This document shows, one piece after another, positions 17,319-25,158 of a stretch of DNA of 64,000 nucleotides; the first letter of the stretch is position 1; every line of letters begins with the position of its first letter. Below the pieces are notes generated by a model. The model had not been told where the DNA came from. It worked only from the letters and a program-made list of their open reading frames with translations, and searched no databases. The stretch lies in contig CAZNYK010000003.1 in NCBI GenBank assembly GCA_964577215.1, forward strand, positions 1 through 64,000, given 5' to 3'. Source of the stretch: UBA2329 sp964577215. GTDB lineage: Bacteria > Bacteroidota > Bacteroidia > Chitinophagales > Saprospiraceae. Both the position numbers and the translations under genes were made by a program.

Positions 17319-17882
17319 TTATGCCCGGGCTAATACAGGATAGCGGCGCTTCGCCCATTCGAAGACCCCGAACAGGATGCCGGCATACACAAGGTCGCCC
17401 AGCAGCGTATTGCCGAAAAACGGAATGCCCGCCGCGTAACAGGCCGTCAAGCCCGCTATGGTCTTGGGATACATGGCGCCGGTAAGCCACACCGCGAAGT
17501 TGGTAACCAGGAAGAACAGCACGGAAGCGCCCAAGGCCGAGCCGCCCACCCGTAGGGCCGTGACCTTGCGCAGGGTTGCCATGCCCATCAGGCCGATGAG
17601 CAGAAACGCGCCATAGACCCATGCAGAGCCGAACCACTGAAAGCCCTGGTAGTACTCCGGGAACATACGCGCATAGGTGACGTTGTTGAGGAATAGGTCG
17701 CTTAGCCACATGGCCGCAAACGGTACCATAAATGCCATCCACTTGCGCGGGAAATATGCCGCCCCGAACAGCGCAATGGCGCCTACGGGCGTGAAGTTAT
17801 GCGGGTGTGGAAGCAGGCGGCTGAAGACTGCCAGTGCGATCAATGAACCCAATATTACGTAGCGCATGTTGGTATTCGGCAT
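17319..17882 (-). CDS. DUF6580 family integral membrane protein
   Basis: 187 residues with five or six hydrophobic segments, including VILGSLIALAVFSRLLPHPHNF at the N-terminus and the conserved TPVGAIALFGAAYF and MWLSDLFLNN. The family resembles small ECF-transporter S components, but no energising partner is adjacent and no substrate can be named. It is followed directly by the DUF5522 gene in the same transcript. TAAATTTG at 17905-17912 is a good -7 promoter box 22 nt before the ATG. Confidence 0.85.
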   Translation of the reverse strand: MPNTNMRYVILGSLIALAVFSRLLPHPHNFTPVGAIALFGAAYFPRKWMAFMVPFAAMWLSDLFLNNVTYARMFPEYYQGFQWFGSAWVYGAFLLIGLMGMATLRKVTALRVGGSALGASVLFFLVTNFAVWLTGAMYPKTIAGLTACYAAGIPFFGNTLLGDLVYAGILFGVFEWAKRRYPVLARA

Positions 17883-17904
17883 AGCGAGGTGGTTTTTATG
17901 GAGG

Positions 17905-17912
17905 CAAATTTA
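17905..17912 (-). promoter_or_regulatory. -7 element TAAATTTG for the DUF6580-DUF5522 pair
   Basis: Exact match to the Bacteroidota consensus TAnnTTTG on the minus strand, 22 nt upstream of the start codon at 17882. Confidence 0.55.
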
Positions 17913-18035
17913 CGGTAATTTTTTCAATCGCGCGGAGGAGAAAAAACGGGGCGAACGAACTTTCTTCCCCCGCAAAATGTATATCTTCGGCGTTTGAAGG
18001 CGGCAGTTCTTGCCTTGACGCGCAAATCACAAGCC

Positions 18036-18503
18036 ATGGCCGAGAAGAAGAAAAAAACGGTAGAGATCGTGAATCGCAGGGCGCAATTCGAGTATCATTT
18101 CCTCGACGTATTCGAGGCGGGTATCGTATTGCAGGGCACGGAAATCAAGTCTATCCGCGCCGGCAACGCCAACCTGTCCGATGCATACTGCGTGTTCCAG
18201 CACGGCGAGCTTTACGTGCGCAGTATGTTCATCGCTGAATACGAATACGGCACCTACGCCAACCACGAAACGCGGCGCATGCGCAAGCTGCTGTTGCGCC
18301 GCCCCGAACTGCGCAAGCTCGAACGGCGGGTAAAAGAGCGCGGCCTCACCATCGTACCCTACAAACTATACCTTTCCGAACGCGGCATGGCCAAACTCGA
18401 AATAGCGCTGGCCCAGGGCAAAAAGACCCACGACAAACGCGAATCCATCAAAGAAAAGGACAACAAACGCGACCTGGAACGCGTGAAAAAAATCCGCATC
18501 TGA
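18036..18503 (+). CDS. smpB: SsrA-binding protein SmpB
   Basis: 155 residues from the ATG at 18036 (MAEKKKK), the usual start type; the frame is open further upstream but without similarity. SmpB binds tmRNA and delivers it to stalled ribosomes. Core motifs: NRRAQFEYHFLDVFEAGIVL, GTEIKSIRAGNANLSDAY, and the basic C-terminal tail GKKTHDKRESIKEKD. tmRNA itself is not visible in this window. TATCTTCG at 17982-17989 is a possible -7 element. Confidence 0.96.
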   Translation: MAEKKKKTVEIVNRRAQFEYHFLDVFEAGIVLQGTEIKSIRAGNANLSDAYCVFQHGELYVRSMFIAEYEYGTYANHETRRMRKLLLRRPELRKLERRVKERGLTIVPYKLYLSERGMAKLEIALAQGKKTHDKRESIKEKDNKRDLERVKKIRI

Positions 18504-18516
18504 TCAAACAGCCACT

Positions 18517-19302
18517 TTACGGCGCCGGGTCAAAACCCGCTGCCGGCGGATTGCCCGGCGGGTCAATATCAAACGGCTCTGAAGAGGATTGCGGCACAGG
18601 CGCGTTGGTAAAGAGCAGCAACTGCCGGTCAAGCACCGGCTCCGCATCGCGGATCCTTATGGTCACTACCGGCAGGGAAGAACTGGAGCCGTCGGTGCGC
18701 TTGCGCACTTCCAATACATCAAAAGCGACAATGCCCAAGTTGGCGCCCTGCAGGTTGCCCTGGAGTGGCGAGTAATTGATGCTCACATCGCTGTCATATA
18801 CCACGGCGAGTACCGTTTTGCCGACAAGCATAGCAAGGCCGGTGGCGCGCAGCGGCGTTACGCCGGGTATCTTGTCGAGCAGCACTTCGCGGTCGTCGTC
18901 GGGAAAGGCGGCGCCAAGCCCCGGCCCTGGCGCGAGATAATTCCGCAGGCCGTTATCGGTAGGGCCGGCACTTTCCCACGAGTTGGGAATAGTTTTCAGG
19001 GCAAACCATCCCTCGTCGCCTACCTGGCCTGTATAGAGGTCAATGGCCTTCCCTACATTTTCCCTGAAATACTTGAGTTGCATGCGCAGGCCGAGGGTAG
19101 CGATCTGGTCGTTCACATCGGTATCGGAGAAGTTATTCGGCGGATTGCCGTTATCAATGCTGTCTTCATCGATGAGCAGAAATACCGCCGCGTCGCCGTC
19201 GGGCGTCGGGCCATCGGTTTTGTCGCAGGCTGCTACGGTGAAGAGCAGGGCAAGGAGGAAAGCAAAAGAATGGAGTTTTCGGGAATGATGTTGCAATTTC
19301 AT
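18517..19302 (-). CDS. Hypothetical lipoprotein
   Basis: 261 residues with a type II signal peptide (HSFAFLLALLFTVAAC, lipobox Cys near residue 26). The mature part has an acidic low-complexity start, one compact domain (VDKAIDLYTGQVGDEGWFALK-like core, later VGKTVLAVVYDSDVSINY) and a Pro-rich C-terminus (DPPGNPPAAGFDPAP). I do not recognise the family. It converges with smpB; only 13 bp separate the two stop codons. Confidence 0.7.
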   Translation of the reverse strand: MKLQHHSRKLHSFAFLLALLFTVAACDKTDGPTPDGDAAVFLLIDEDSIDNGNPPNNFSDTDVNDQIATLGLRMQLKYFRENVGKAIDLYTGQVGDEGWFALKTIPNSWESAGPTDNGLRNYLAPGPGLGAAFPDDDREVLLDKIPGVTPLRATGLAMLVGKTVLAVVYDSDVSINYSPLQGNLQGANLGIVAFDVLEVRKRTDGSSSSLPVVTIRIRDAEPVLDRQLLLFTNAPVPQSSSEPFDIDPPGNPPAAGFDPAP

Positions 19303-19433
19303 GTAATATGGTTTTTGATATGAATTTGAAACGCAATGTGGGTGCTGATATTGGAAAACAGTTGCCGGTCATTTTTTTTCAAATGAAATAATTCCTCTCC
19401 CTTATCCGCGTTTGTAAAAGAAAATTGCCTGCC

Positions 19434-20264
19434 ATGCACATCAAAAGCCTTCTTATTTCAGCTTGTATCACATTCAGCTTATCTGCTTTTGCCGCGCCGG
19501 TCGAATTGGCCGAAGCCCTGCGCAGCAAACGGGTCGCCATTGAAGCCCAATCTGAAGGCGCCTCCGGCCCTGCTTCCTTGCGCCTCACCGTGACCAACCT
19601 GCGCGATGCCATACAACTGTCCATTCCCACCGGGTGGATATTTACCGCACAGGACAGCACCGAGCAGGACCTCGTGATCACGAGGGGCATGATGGTCTCC
19701 TTGGACAAAGGCGCCAAACGCACCGTGCATTTGGATGCCTATTGCATCAATGCCGGCAAAATATCGCCGAACACCGACGCCCCCTACCGCAGCAAAGGCT
19801 TGGCCGAAGGCCCGCTGTTGGGCCTCGCCCGCTACATTCACCACAACAAACCCGAAGGCATACAAAGCGCCGTTTGGGCGGTGAGCGACAATCACAGCCT
19901 GGCATCTATCCATGACCCGGGCTTGGTCAAGTTCACCGCCGAACTGCTCAAAAAGCCCGTGCCTGAATACCGCATCCGCAACGGGTACAGCCCCGAACCC
20001 GGCGGCCCGGCCTACCGGTTTGATCCGCTCAGCGTGGAAGGCAACTTCGAGCACCGCGTGGAAACAACCAAAACCGTTTCTTTCGGGCTGTATAACGAGG
20101 CCGGCGTCATGGTAGAGCCGCTTTTCGAGAACAAGGAATGGGCGCCCGGCCGCTACCGCTTCGAGTTTGAATTCCGCATCTCCGGCCTCGAACCCGGCGA
20201 ATACGCCGTGAAACTGACGGACAGCAGAGGCGCGGATCTGTGGACGAAAAGGGTGCAGTGGTAG
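19434..20264 (+). CDS. Hypothetical secreted protein
   Basis: 276 residues from the ATG at 19434, giving a signal peptide (LLISACITFSLSAFAAP). It contains VHLDAYCINAGKISPNTD, resembling surface proteins with a thioester/TQXA-like His-Tyr-Cys region, then a C-terminal beta domain (PGRYRFEFEFRISGLEPGEY). The assignment is weak; no enzyme motif is clear. It is divergent from the lipoprotein gene at 18517 and converges with the DUF885 gene. Confidence 0.65.
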   Translation: MHIKSLLISACITFSLSAFAAPVELAEALRSKRVAIEAQSEGASGPASLRLTVTNLRDAIQLSIPTGWIFTAQDSTEQDLVITRGMMVSLDKGAKRTVHLDAYCINAGKISPNTDAPYRSKGLAEGPLLGLARYIHHNKPEGIQSAVWAVSDNHSLASIHDPGLVKFTAELLKKPVPEYRIRNGYSPEPGGPAYRFDPLSVEGNFEHRVETTKTVSFGLYNEAGVMVEPLFENKEWAPGRYRFEFEFRISGLEPGEYAVKLTDSRGADLWTKRVQW

Positions 20265-20312
20265 ACGGCCCCGACCACAGGCCGATAAAACCCATTTGCC
20301 CAACAACTCCTC

Positions 20313-22043
20313 CTACCCTCCCTCTTCCGTCATCCACGCCTCCACCATCTCTTCCAGCACAAAGAGCGGTACCGCACCCTGGGAGAGCACCAGGTCGTGG
20401 AAGGCCCGCAGGTCGAATTTTTCGCCCATGGCCGCCTCCGCTTTCTTGCGCAATTCCCTGATCTTCAGCTCGCCGATCTTATACGACACGGCCTGTCCCG
20501 GCCAGCCGATATAGCGGTCTATTTCGGTAGTGCATTCGTGCAATGACAGGGCCGTGTGGGAGGCCAAAAAATCAATGGCCTGCTGCCGCGTCCAGCCTTT
20601 TACGTGCAGGCCGGGGTCAACCACCAAGCGGCAGGCCCGCCACATCTCGTAGGTGAGCCGCCCGAAATGCTCGTAGGGCGTTTCGTAAATGCCCATCTCC
20701 ACGCCGAGCCACTCGGTGTAAAGCGCCCATCCTTCCCCGTAGGCGCTGAGGTAAGTATTGCGCCTAAACTCAGGAACGCCCTCCAACTCCTGTGCCAACG
20801 ACATCTGCAAGTGGTGCCCGGGCACGGCTTCGTGCAGGGTGAGCGCGGGCAGCGCGTACAAGGGGCGCGAGGGCAGATCGTAGGTATTCACCCAGTAAAA
20901 ACCTGCGCGGCGGCTCCCTAAGTTTCCGGGGCTGTAACGGCCGGATGTGTAGGTGGGGGCGAGCACCTCCGGCACAGGCGATACGCCGTAGGTGTTGCGC
21001 GGCAGCTTGCCGAAGTAAGCGGGCAGCTTGCCGTCTATTTTTTTGGAATAATAGCTCGCCTCCTTGAGCAGGTCCCTCGGCGTGGCCGCATAAAAACGGG
21101 GATCGCTGCGCAGAAAATGAAGGAATTCGGCGAAGGTTCCCTCAAAACCGGCCTCCTTCATGACAGTTTCCATTTCCGCCCGGATGCGCGCCACCTCCCG
21201 CTGCCCGGTCTCAAACACCTCCTCCGCCGTCATGGGCAGGGTGGTGAAAAAGCGCACGCGCTGCTCGTAGTATTCGCGGCCGTTGGGTTGGGCGGCAATG
21301 CCCGGCGAGCGCGCCGCTCCCGGGATATAGCGGCGTATCCAAAAATCCTGGAATTCCCTGTAGCCCGGCGTTACGCTTTCCATTATGGCGACGCGGGCGG
21401 CTGCGCGCATGGAATCCTGCACGGCGGCGGTAATGGAGGCAGGCATTTGCTCAAAAGGCTTGTAAAAAGGGCTGTCCTCCGCATTGGCAACGATCAGCCC
21501 GCTCACGATGGAGTCTTTTCCCTTCACGATGTCGTACGGCGCAGTACGGCCTTTGGCCAAGCCCGTCTCCATGAGTTGGATGTTTTGCCCGGCCCAGTCC
21601 TTGAAACCGGCCAACCGGCTCAGGTAGCGGCGGTAGTCGTCGGCAGTTTGAAGCCGGCGTGGAGCGGAGAGCAAAAAGTCGGTGTACCACCCGCCTTCCG
21701 CGTTGAGCGGCACGAGATAAGCTTCGTATTCCACTTCAGCAATGCGGTCTTCGATGAGGAATTTCATCAGTTCAAGGTTGATGCGGTCTTGCCGGTCAAG
21801 CGATGCCGGGTCTATGGACTGGAGCTGCTTCAATTCTCCGCGGTAAAATTCCGCTCTTCGCATCTCATCAGCGGGCATAATGGCCGCGAAAGGCTGGGAG
21901 GAGGGCAAGGCAAATTCTTTCTGCTGGAATTCGCGGTCCTGCTCGATCAATTGGCGGAGCAGGGTCGGAGCATCTTGCTGACCAAGGACGATGGACAAAG
22001 AAAAACAGCTGAAAAGGAGGAGCGAGAGCAAACGAAATATCAT
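20313..22043 (-). CDS. DUF885 family secreted metallohydrolase
   Basis: 576 residues from the ATG at 22043, which gives a signal peptide (LLSLLLFSCFSLSIVLGQQ). The zinc motif TLHEAVPGHHLQMSLAQ (HExxxGHxxQ) is followed by AYGEGWALYTEWLG, the third-ligand region, and later QAVSYKIGELKI. These proteins look like peptidases or carboxypeptidases acting in the periplasm, but the substrate is unknown. It has an intact active site, unlike the distant paralogue at 1776-3449. Confidence 0.92.
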   Translation of the reverse strand: MIFRLLSLLLFSCFSLSIVLGQQDAPTLLRQLIEQDREFQQKEFALPSSQPFAAIMPADEMRRAEFYRGELKQLQSIDPASLDRQDRINLELMKFLIEDRIAEVEYEAYLVPLNAEGGWYTDFLLSAPRRLQTADDYRRYLSRLAGFKDWAGQNIQLMETGLAKGRTAPYDIVKGKDSIVSGLIVANAEDSPFYKPFEQMPASITAAVQDSMRAAARVAIMESVTPGYREFQDFWIRRYIPGAARSPGIAAQPNGREYYEQRVRFFTTLPMTAEEVFETGQREVARIRAEMETVMKEAGFEGTFAEFLHFLRSDPRFYAATPRDLLKEASYYSKKIDGKLPAYFGKLPRNTYGVSPVPEVLAPTYTSGRYSPGNLGSRRAGFYWVNTYDLPSRPLYALPALTLHEAVPGHHLQMSLAQELEGVPEFRRNTYLSAYGEGWALYTEWLGVEMGIYETPYEHFGRLTYEMWRACRLVVDPGLHVKGWTRQQAIDFLASHTALSLHECTTEIDRYIGWPGQAVSYKIGELKIRELRKKAEAAMGEKFDLRAFHDLVLSQGAVPLFVLEEMVEAWMTEEGG

Positions 22044-22146
22044 GTGAGCAGGATTTGGAACAAAAATGAAAAATTTTTCAATTACAGGGAACATTTTCAA
22101 CTTCGATATGGGTTATATCATTTTTTCACCCTAAAATTTATTTCCG

Positions 22147-23121
22147 ATGAAACCTTCGGTAGCAAACGCCCTGAAGCAGGCGCGTACGGGCGCCCCTTTG
22201 CAGTTCAAAAACCTCACTGTAGTTCCTCTCTTTGAGGAAGCAACCATGCCCTTTTCCTACCTCACCCTGCGAAGTGCATTGGGAAAGGGATTCGTAGAGA
22301 TAACCGAAGTGAGCGAAGGAGGCTCCGTGCCCAACCTCAAAGTGATCAACCACAGCGAAGAATTAGTGCTGCTCATTGACGGAGAAGAACTCCGGGGCGC
22401 CAAACAAAACCGCATCGTCAATACCTCCATATTGCTTGCTCCCAAAAGCGAGACCCTCATTCCGGTGAGTTGTACCGAAAGGGGGCGCTGGCACTACACC
22501 AGCCGGAGATTCAACGACTCAAGCTACATGATGTCCAGCAAATCCAGGGTCAGCAAAAACGCCCGGCTTTACGCCAAATTGGCCTCTATGACCCATGAGC
22601 CTGCCGGAGCATTCAACAGTGTCCATGCATACGATGCCGGACAGGGCGAAGTGTGGAGGGATATCAGCGAGTTGCACGGCAAACTACGCACTTCTTCCCG
22701 CTCCGAGGCCATGAGCGATGCCTTTGAACAGCGGGAAAACGATATCAAAGACTACGTTGCGGCTTTCCCGCTGCAACCCGGCCAAACCGGCATGGTTGCG
22801 CTGATAGAGGGAAAACCCGTAAGCGCCGATCTCATTTCGCAGCCCGACGCCTATTCAGACCTCCACGAAAAACTCATCAGGAGCTTGGCCGTAGAGGTTA
22901 TCGACGATGCAAAAACGGACTCAACAATGCTTTCCCTGGAGGATGCGACCCTCGAAGCGCAGGCCTTTCTCCACGCTTTGCACAATGGCCATGAGATCGC
23001 ATTTCAGCCCGTAGGCATAGGAGAGGACCTGCGCTACGACCATACCCGGGCCGGCGGGGCCGCCCTCACCTACCTGGATACGCTGGTGCACTTTAATATC
23101 TACTCCAAGGAGGGGATTTGA
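22147..23121 (+). CDS. ARPP-1 / DUF6569 family protein
   Basis: 324 residues, no signal peptide, so probably cytoplasmic. Family features: the N-terminal FKNLTVVPLFE, then SYLTLRSALGKGFVEITEVSEGGSVP, NHSEELVLLIDGEELRGAKQNRIVN, and PVSCTERGRWHY. The family (ARG/Rhodanese-phosphatase-associated protein) has no proven activity. It is divergent from the DUF885 gene, with both promoters in a 103-bp gap. The tRNA-Leu repeat array begins 10 bp after its stop. Confidence 0.85.
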   Translation: MKPSVANALKQARTGAPLQFKNLTVVPLFEEATMPFSYLTLRSALGKGFVEITEVSEGGSVPNLKVINHSEELVLLIDGEELRGAKQNRIVNTSILLAPKSETLIPVSCTERGRWHYTSRRFNDSSYMMSSKSRVSKNARLYAKLASMTHEPAGAFNSVHAYDAGQGEVWRDISELHGKLRTSSRSEAMSDAFEQRENDIKDYVAAFPLQPGQTGMVALIEGKPVSADLISQPDAYSDLHEKLIRSLAVEVIDDAKTDSTMLSLEDATLEAQAFLHALHNGHEIAFQPVGIGEDLRYDHTRAGGAALTYLDTLVHFNIYSKEGI

Positions 23122-23130
23122 GGTTATTCT

Positions 23131-23357
23131 CATCCTGTACTGGGCACAAAAAAAGTCGCTCTTTCAAGCGGCTTTTGGTGCCCAGAACAGGATTCCCCGA
23201 CCGCGGTCGGGGTAAACTTCTCATCCTGTTCAGGGCACAAAAAAAGCCGCTCTTTCAAGCGGCTTTTGGTGCCCAGAACAGGATTCCCCGACCGCGGTCG
23301 GGGTAAACTTCTCATCCTGTTCAGGGCACAAAAAAAGCCGCTCTTTCAAGCGGCTTT
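23131..23357 (-). repeat. 91-bp repeat array made of inverted copies of the tRNA-Leu 3' end
   Basis: Three units start at 23131, 23222 and 23313 (period exactly 91 bp); the third runs into tRNA-Leu. On the minus strand each unit has the tRNA 3' end (ATCCTGTTCTGGGCACC), a terminator hairpin (AAAAGCCGCT/AGCGGCTTTTTTT), an inverted copy of the tRNA 3' end (GTGCCCTGAACAGGAT), and a perfect palindrome CCCCGACCGCGGTCGGGG. Copies differ by one or two bases only (for example GTCGCT instead of GCCGCT in the outermost). The whole array can fold as nested or alternative hairpins. Confidence 0.9.
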
Positions 23358-23358
23358 T
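23329..23358 (-). terminator. Intrinsic terminator of tRNA-Leu
   Basis: On the minus strand AAAAGCCGCT pairs with AGCGGCTTTT around a 6-nt loop and is followed by a T-run. It begins at the encoded CCA end of the tRNA. Near-identical copies lie at about 23147-23176 and 23238-23267 in the array. Confidence 0.8.
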
Positions 23359-23360
23359 GG

Positions 23361-23444
23361 TGCCCAGAACAGGATTCGAACCTGCACACCCTTGCGAGCA
23401 CTACCCCCTCAAAGTAGCGTGTCTACCAATTTCACCATCTGGGC
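23361..23444 (-). tRNA. tRNA-Leu, anticodon GAG
   Basis: 84 nt plus an encoded CCA (23358-23360). Acceptor stem GCCCAGA/TCTGGGC, discriminator A, T-arm GCAGGTTCGAATCCTGT with the invariant TTCGAAT loop, a long variable arm (TGCTCGCAAGGGTGT) typical of class II tRNAs, and an anticodon stem CTACT/GGTAG whose 7-nt loop TTGAGGG gives anticodon GAG for CUC/CUU codons. Confidence 0.95.
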
Positions 23445-23549
23445 AGGGCGATTTTACCTTTCCATACCTCAAAACACTGTAGGCTGCCGGAAAAGTTTCG
23501 CAAAGATAAAGCAATATTGAAAACTGCAAACTCGCGTCGAAAATATTTT

Positions 23550-24197
23550 TCAGGGTGCAAGGCGATCTATGCGCCAGGCGCCATTTCCGGGTTGAGTGTA
23601 CTGTAGCCGGTCATGCAAGCGGCTCCTGCGACCCTGCCAAAATTCAAAACAATCCGGAATGATCTTATAGCCTCCCCAGTGATCGGGACAGGGCAATGGT
23701 CCTCCATCGCGATAGGCCTCTTCCAAGCGGGAAAAAGCAATTTCCAGCGCAGCGCGATCGGGTATTACCCGGCTTTGGGGAGAAGCGGCCGCACCAATTT
23801 GGCTGCCTACAGGCCTGGATTGAAAATACCGGGCCGATTGCTCGCCGGACAAGCGCTCTACCCTACCCTCCACGCGCAACTGCCGGTGCAAACCAAGCCA
23901 GAGAAATACCGCAGCCGCCCGGGGATTGGCCTCCAATTCCCGGCCTTTCCGGCTGTCATAATTGGTGTAAAAGTGCAGTTCCCCCGCTTCCAATCCCTTC
24001 AGCAGCACCACCCTGGCAGAGGGAATGCCGTCTTTGGTGCAAGTTGCAAGCGTCATGGCATTGGGTTCCGGCAAACCAGCGTTCACGGCGTCGCTCAACC
24101 AGTGTTGCAGTTGGCGGAACGGATCGGGGTCGGCGTTTGAAACATCAAGCGGATGTTCGGCATATTCTTCGCGGAGTTTTTCCAGGTCAAGTAACAT
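23550..24197 (-). CDS. pdxH: Pyridoxamine 5'-phosphate oxidase
   Basis: 215 residues from the ATG at 24197; upstream codons in the same frame encode an unrelated hydrophobic stretch. The enzyme oxidises pyridoxine/pyridoxamine 5'-phosphate to pyridoxal 5'-phosphate with FMN. Motifs: EPNAMTLATCTKDGIPSARVVLLKG, YTNYDSRKGRELEANPRAA, LHRQLRVEGRVERLS, SRPVGSQIGAAAS, and the C-terminal WQGRRSRLHDRLQY and WRIDRLAP. Its upstream region contains a 16-codon ORF followed by a terminator-type hairpin, which may control it. Confidence 0.96.
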   Translation of the reverse strand: MLLDLEKLREEYAEHPLDVSNADPDPFRQLQHWLSDAVNAGLPEPNAMTLATCTKDGIPSARVVLLKGLEAGELHFYTNYDSRKGRELEANPRAAAVFLWLGLHRQLRVEGRVERLSGEQSARYFQSRPVGSQIGAAASPQSRVIPDRAALEIAFSRLEEAYRDGGPLPCPDHWGGYKIIPDCFEFWQGRRSRLHDRLQYTQPGNGAWRIDRLAP

Positions 24198-24257
24198 GAT
24201 TACAGGGTGTTTATACACGATAGCCGGAAAACAACAAGACGGTACAATAGGTTGGAC

Positions 24258-24286
24258 AAAAAAAAACCCTGCCGTCTGTGGCAGGG
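24258..24286 (-). terminator. Terminator-type hairpin in the pdxH upstream region
   Basis: On the minus strand CCCTGCC pairs with GGCAGGG around a 6-nt loop, followed by nine T (a perfect 7-bp stem). It lies 60 nt before the pdxH start and 30 nt after the small ORF at 24317-24367, the layout of an attenuator. No strong alternative antiterminator stem was found by eye. Confidence 0.65.
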
Positions 24287-24316
24287 GGAAACAAAAAACA
24301 AACACTATGAACAACA

Positions 24317-24367
24317 CTAATTTCTTCGCCGGGATTTGAGTCGAGTTGTATGCGATACGTATTTCAT
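24317..24367 (-). CDS. Possible 16-residue leader peptide upstream of pdxH
   Basis: A short ORF on the minus strand from ATG at 24367 to TAG at 24317 reads MKYVSHTTRLKSRRRN. It ends in a basic run with rarer Arg codons (CGG CGA AGA) and lies just before a strong intrinsic terminator. Ribosome stalling could affect terminator formation, as in attenuators. This rests on layout alone. If it is not translated, the region is simply an untranslated leader with a terminator. Confidence 0.4.
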   Translation of the reverse strand: MKYVSHTTRLKSRRRN

Positions 24368-24549
24368 TTTATCACGTAGCAAAAGTGGAGGGCATTCAAA
24401 TTATTTTTCAGCAAAAAGCATCCGTTTTGTGACGTTAAAAAATTAAATAAATTATATCTAAACGGCTTATTTTTATTGGAAATCAGTATCTTAAAAAAAA
24501 AATTACAATAAAAATGTGATGTATCAATATGCAAAAATAATCAATTTTT
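24368..24549. other. AT-rich non-coding gap
   Basis: Strongly AT-rich DNA compared with its neighbours, between the nucleotidyltransferase stop and the possible leader ORF. It presumably holds the promoter for the leader/pdxH transcript, but no clear TAnnTTTG box was seen. No gene is visible. Confidence 0.5.
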
Positions 24550-25158
24550 CTATAATAATTTCCGCTTCTCCCAGTCTCCGGGGGTATCCAAATCGTACGC
24601 GCCGGAAGGAAACGGCACGGAAAAACACGCACCCGGGTGACGATGCAGAAGGCTCTTTGCCCCTTTTTCTCCCTCCAAAAGGAGAAGTTCCGGAAACAAA
24701 TCCTTAGAAAAGATGGCCGGCGGCCCCAAAGTGCCCGCATACGCCGAAGCGGTTATGGCCATGCCGCTCCGGCGGAAATGCATGACCAATTGGTTCAAAT
24801 ATGCCGTATCCACTAAGGGCTGGTCCACCAACAAAACCAAAGCTGCCTCCAAAGACAGCCGGCTCTGCAACATGGCTGCAAGCCCGGCGCGAAGAGAAGC
24901 GCCCATGCCTTCCGCCCATCCCGGAAAGAAAAACGATTCGACAGGCAAATCCTCAATTGCTGTTAAGACCTCCTCGGCATGAGCGCCCGCAACGACCCAA
25001 ACCGGCCCGCAACCCACCTGCATACCGATCCTGGCCATGCGCCGGACCATCGGCTCGCCGGCCCACTCTAAAAGCTGCTTGGGACGCCCCATGCGCACAG
25101 AGGCTCCGGCCGCCAGAATGAGCACACCGATTTCCGATGCCGTTTCATCAGGCTTCAT
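24550..25158 (-). CDS. MobA-like nucleotidyltransferase (MocA/CoxL-associated type)
   Basis: 202 residues from the ATG at 25158; a longer frame extends upstream into the glycosyltransferase gene without similarity. The N-terminus IGVLILAAGASVRMGRPKQLL is the NTP-transferase signature (LAAGxSxRMGxxK), followed by VDQPLV with the metal-binding Asp. Relatives make cytidylated or guanylated molybdopterin cofactors, but no molybdoenzyme gene is adjacent, so the role is open. The start overlaps the upstream glycosyltransferase by 11 bp; it is last in the long lpx operon. Confidence 0.85.
   Translation of the reverse strand: MKPDETASEIGVLILAAGASVRMGRPKQLLEWAGEPMVRRMARIGMQVGCGPVWVVAGAHAEEVLTAIEDLPVESFFFPGWAEGMGASLRAGLAAMLQSRLSLEAALVLLVDQPLVDTAYLNQLVMHFRRSGMAITASAYAGTLGPPAIFSKDLFPELLLLEGEKGAKSLLHRHPGACFSVPFPSGAYDLDTPGDWEKRKLL

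Noticed and set aside
23131..23357. CRISPR array at the 91-bp repeats
   Set aside because: There are no unique spacers and no cas genes; units are near-identical and derive from the tRNA end.
24307..24339. Plus-strand 10-codon ORF as a leader peptide
   Set aside because: The terminator's T-run is on the minus strand and no plus-strand gene follows, so a leader in this direction would control nothing.
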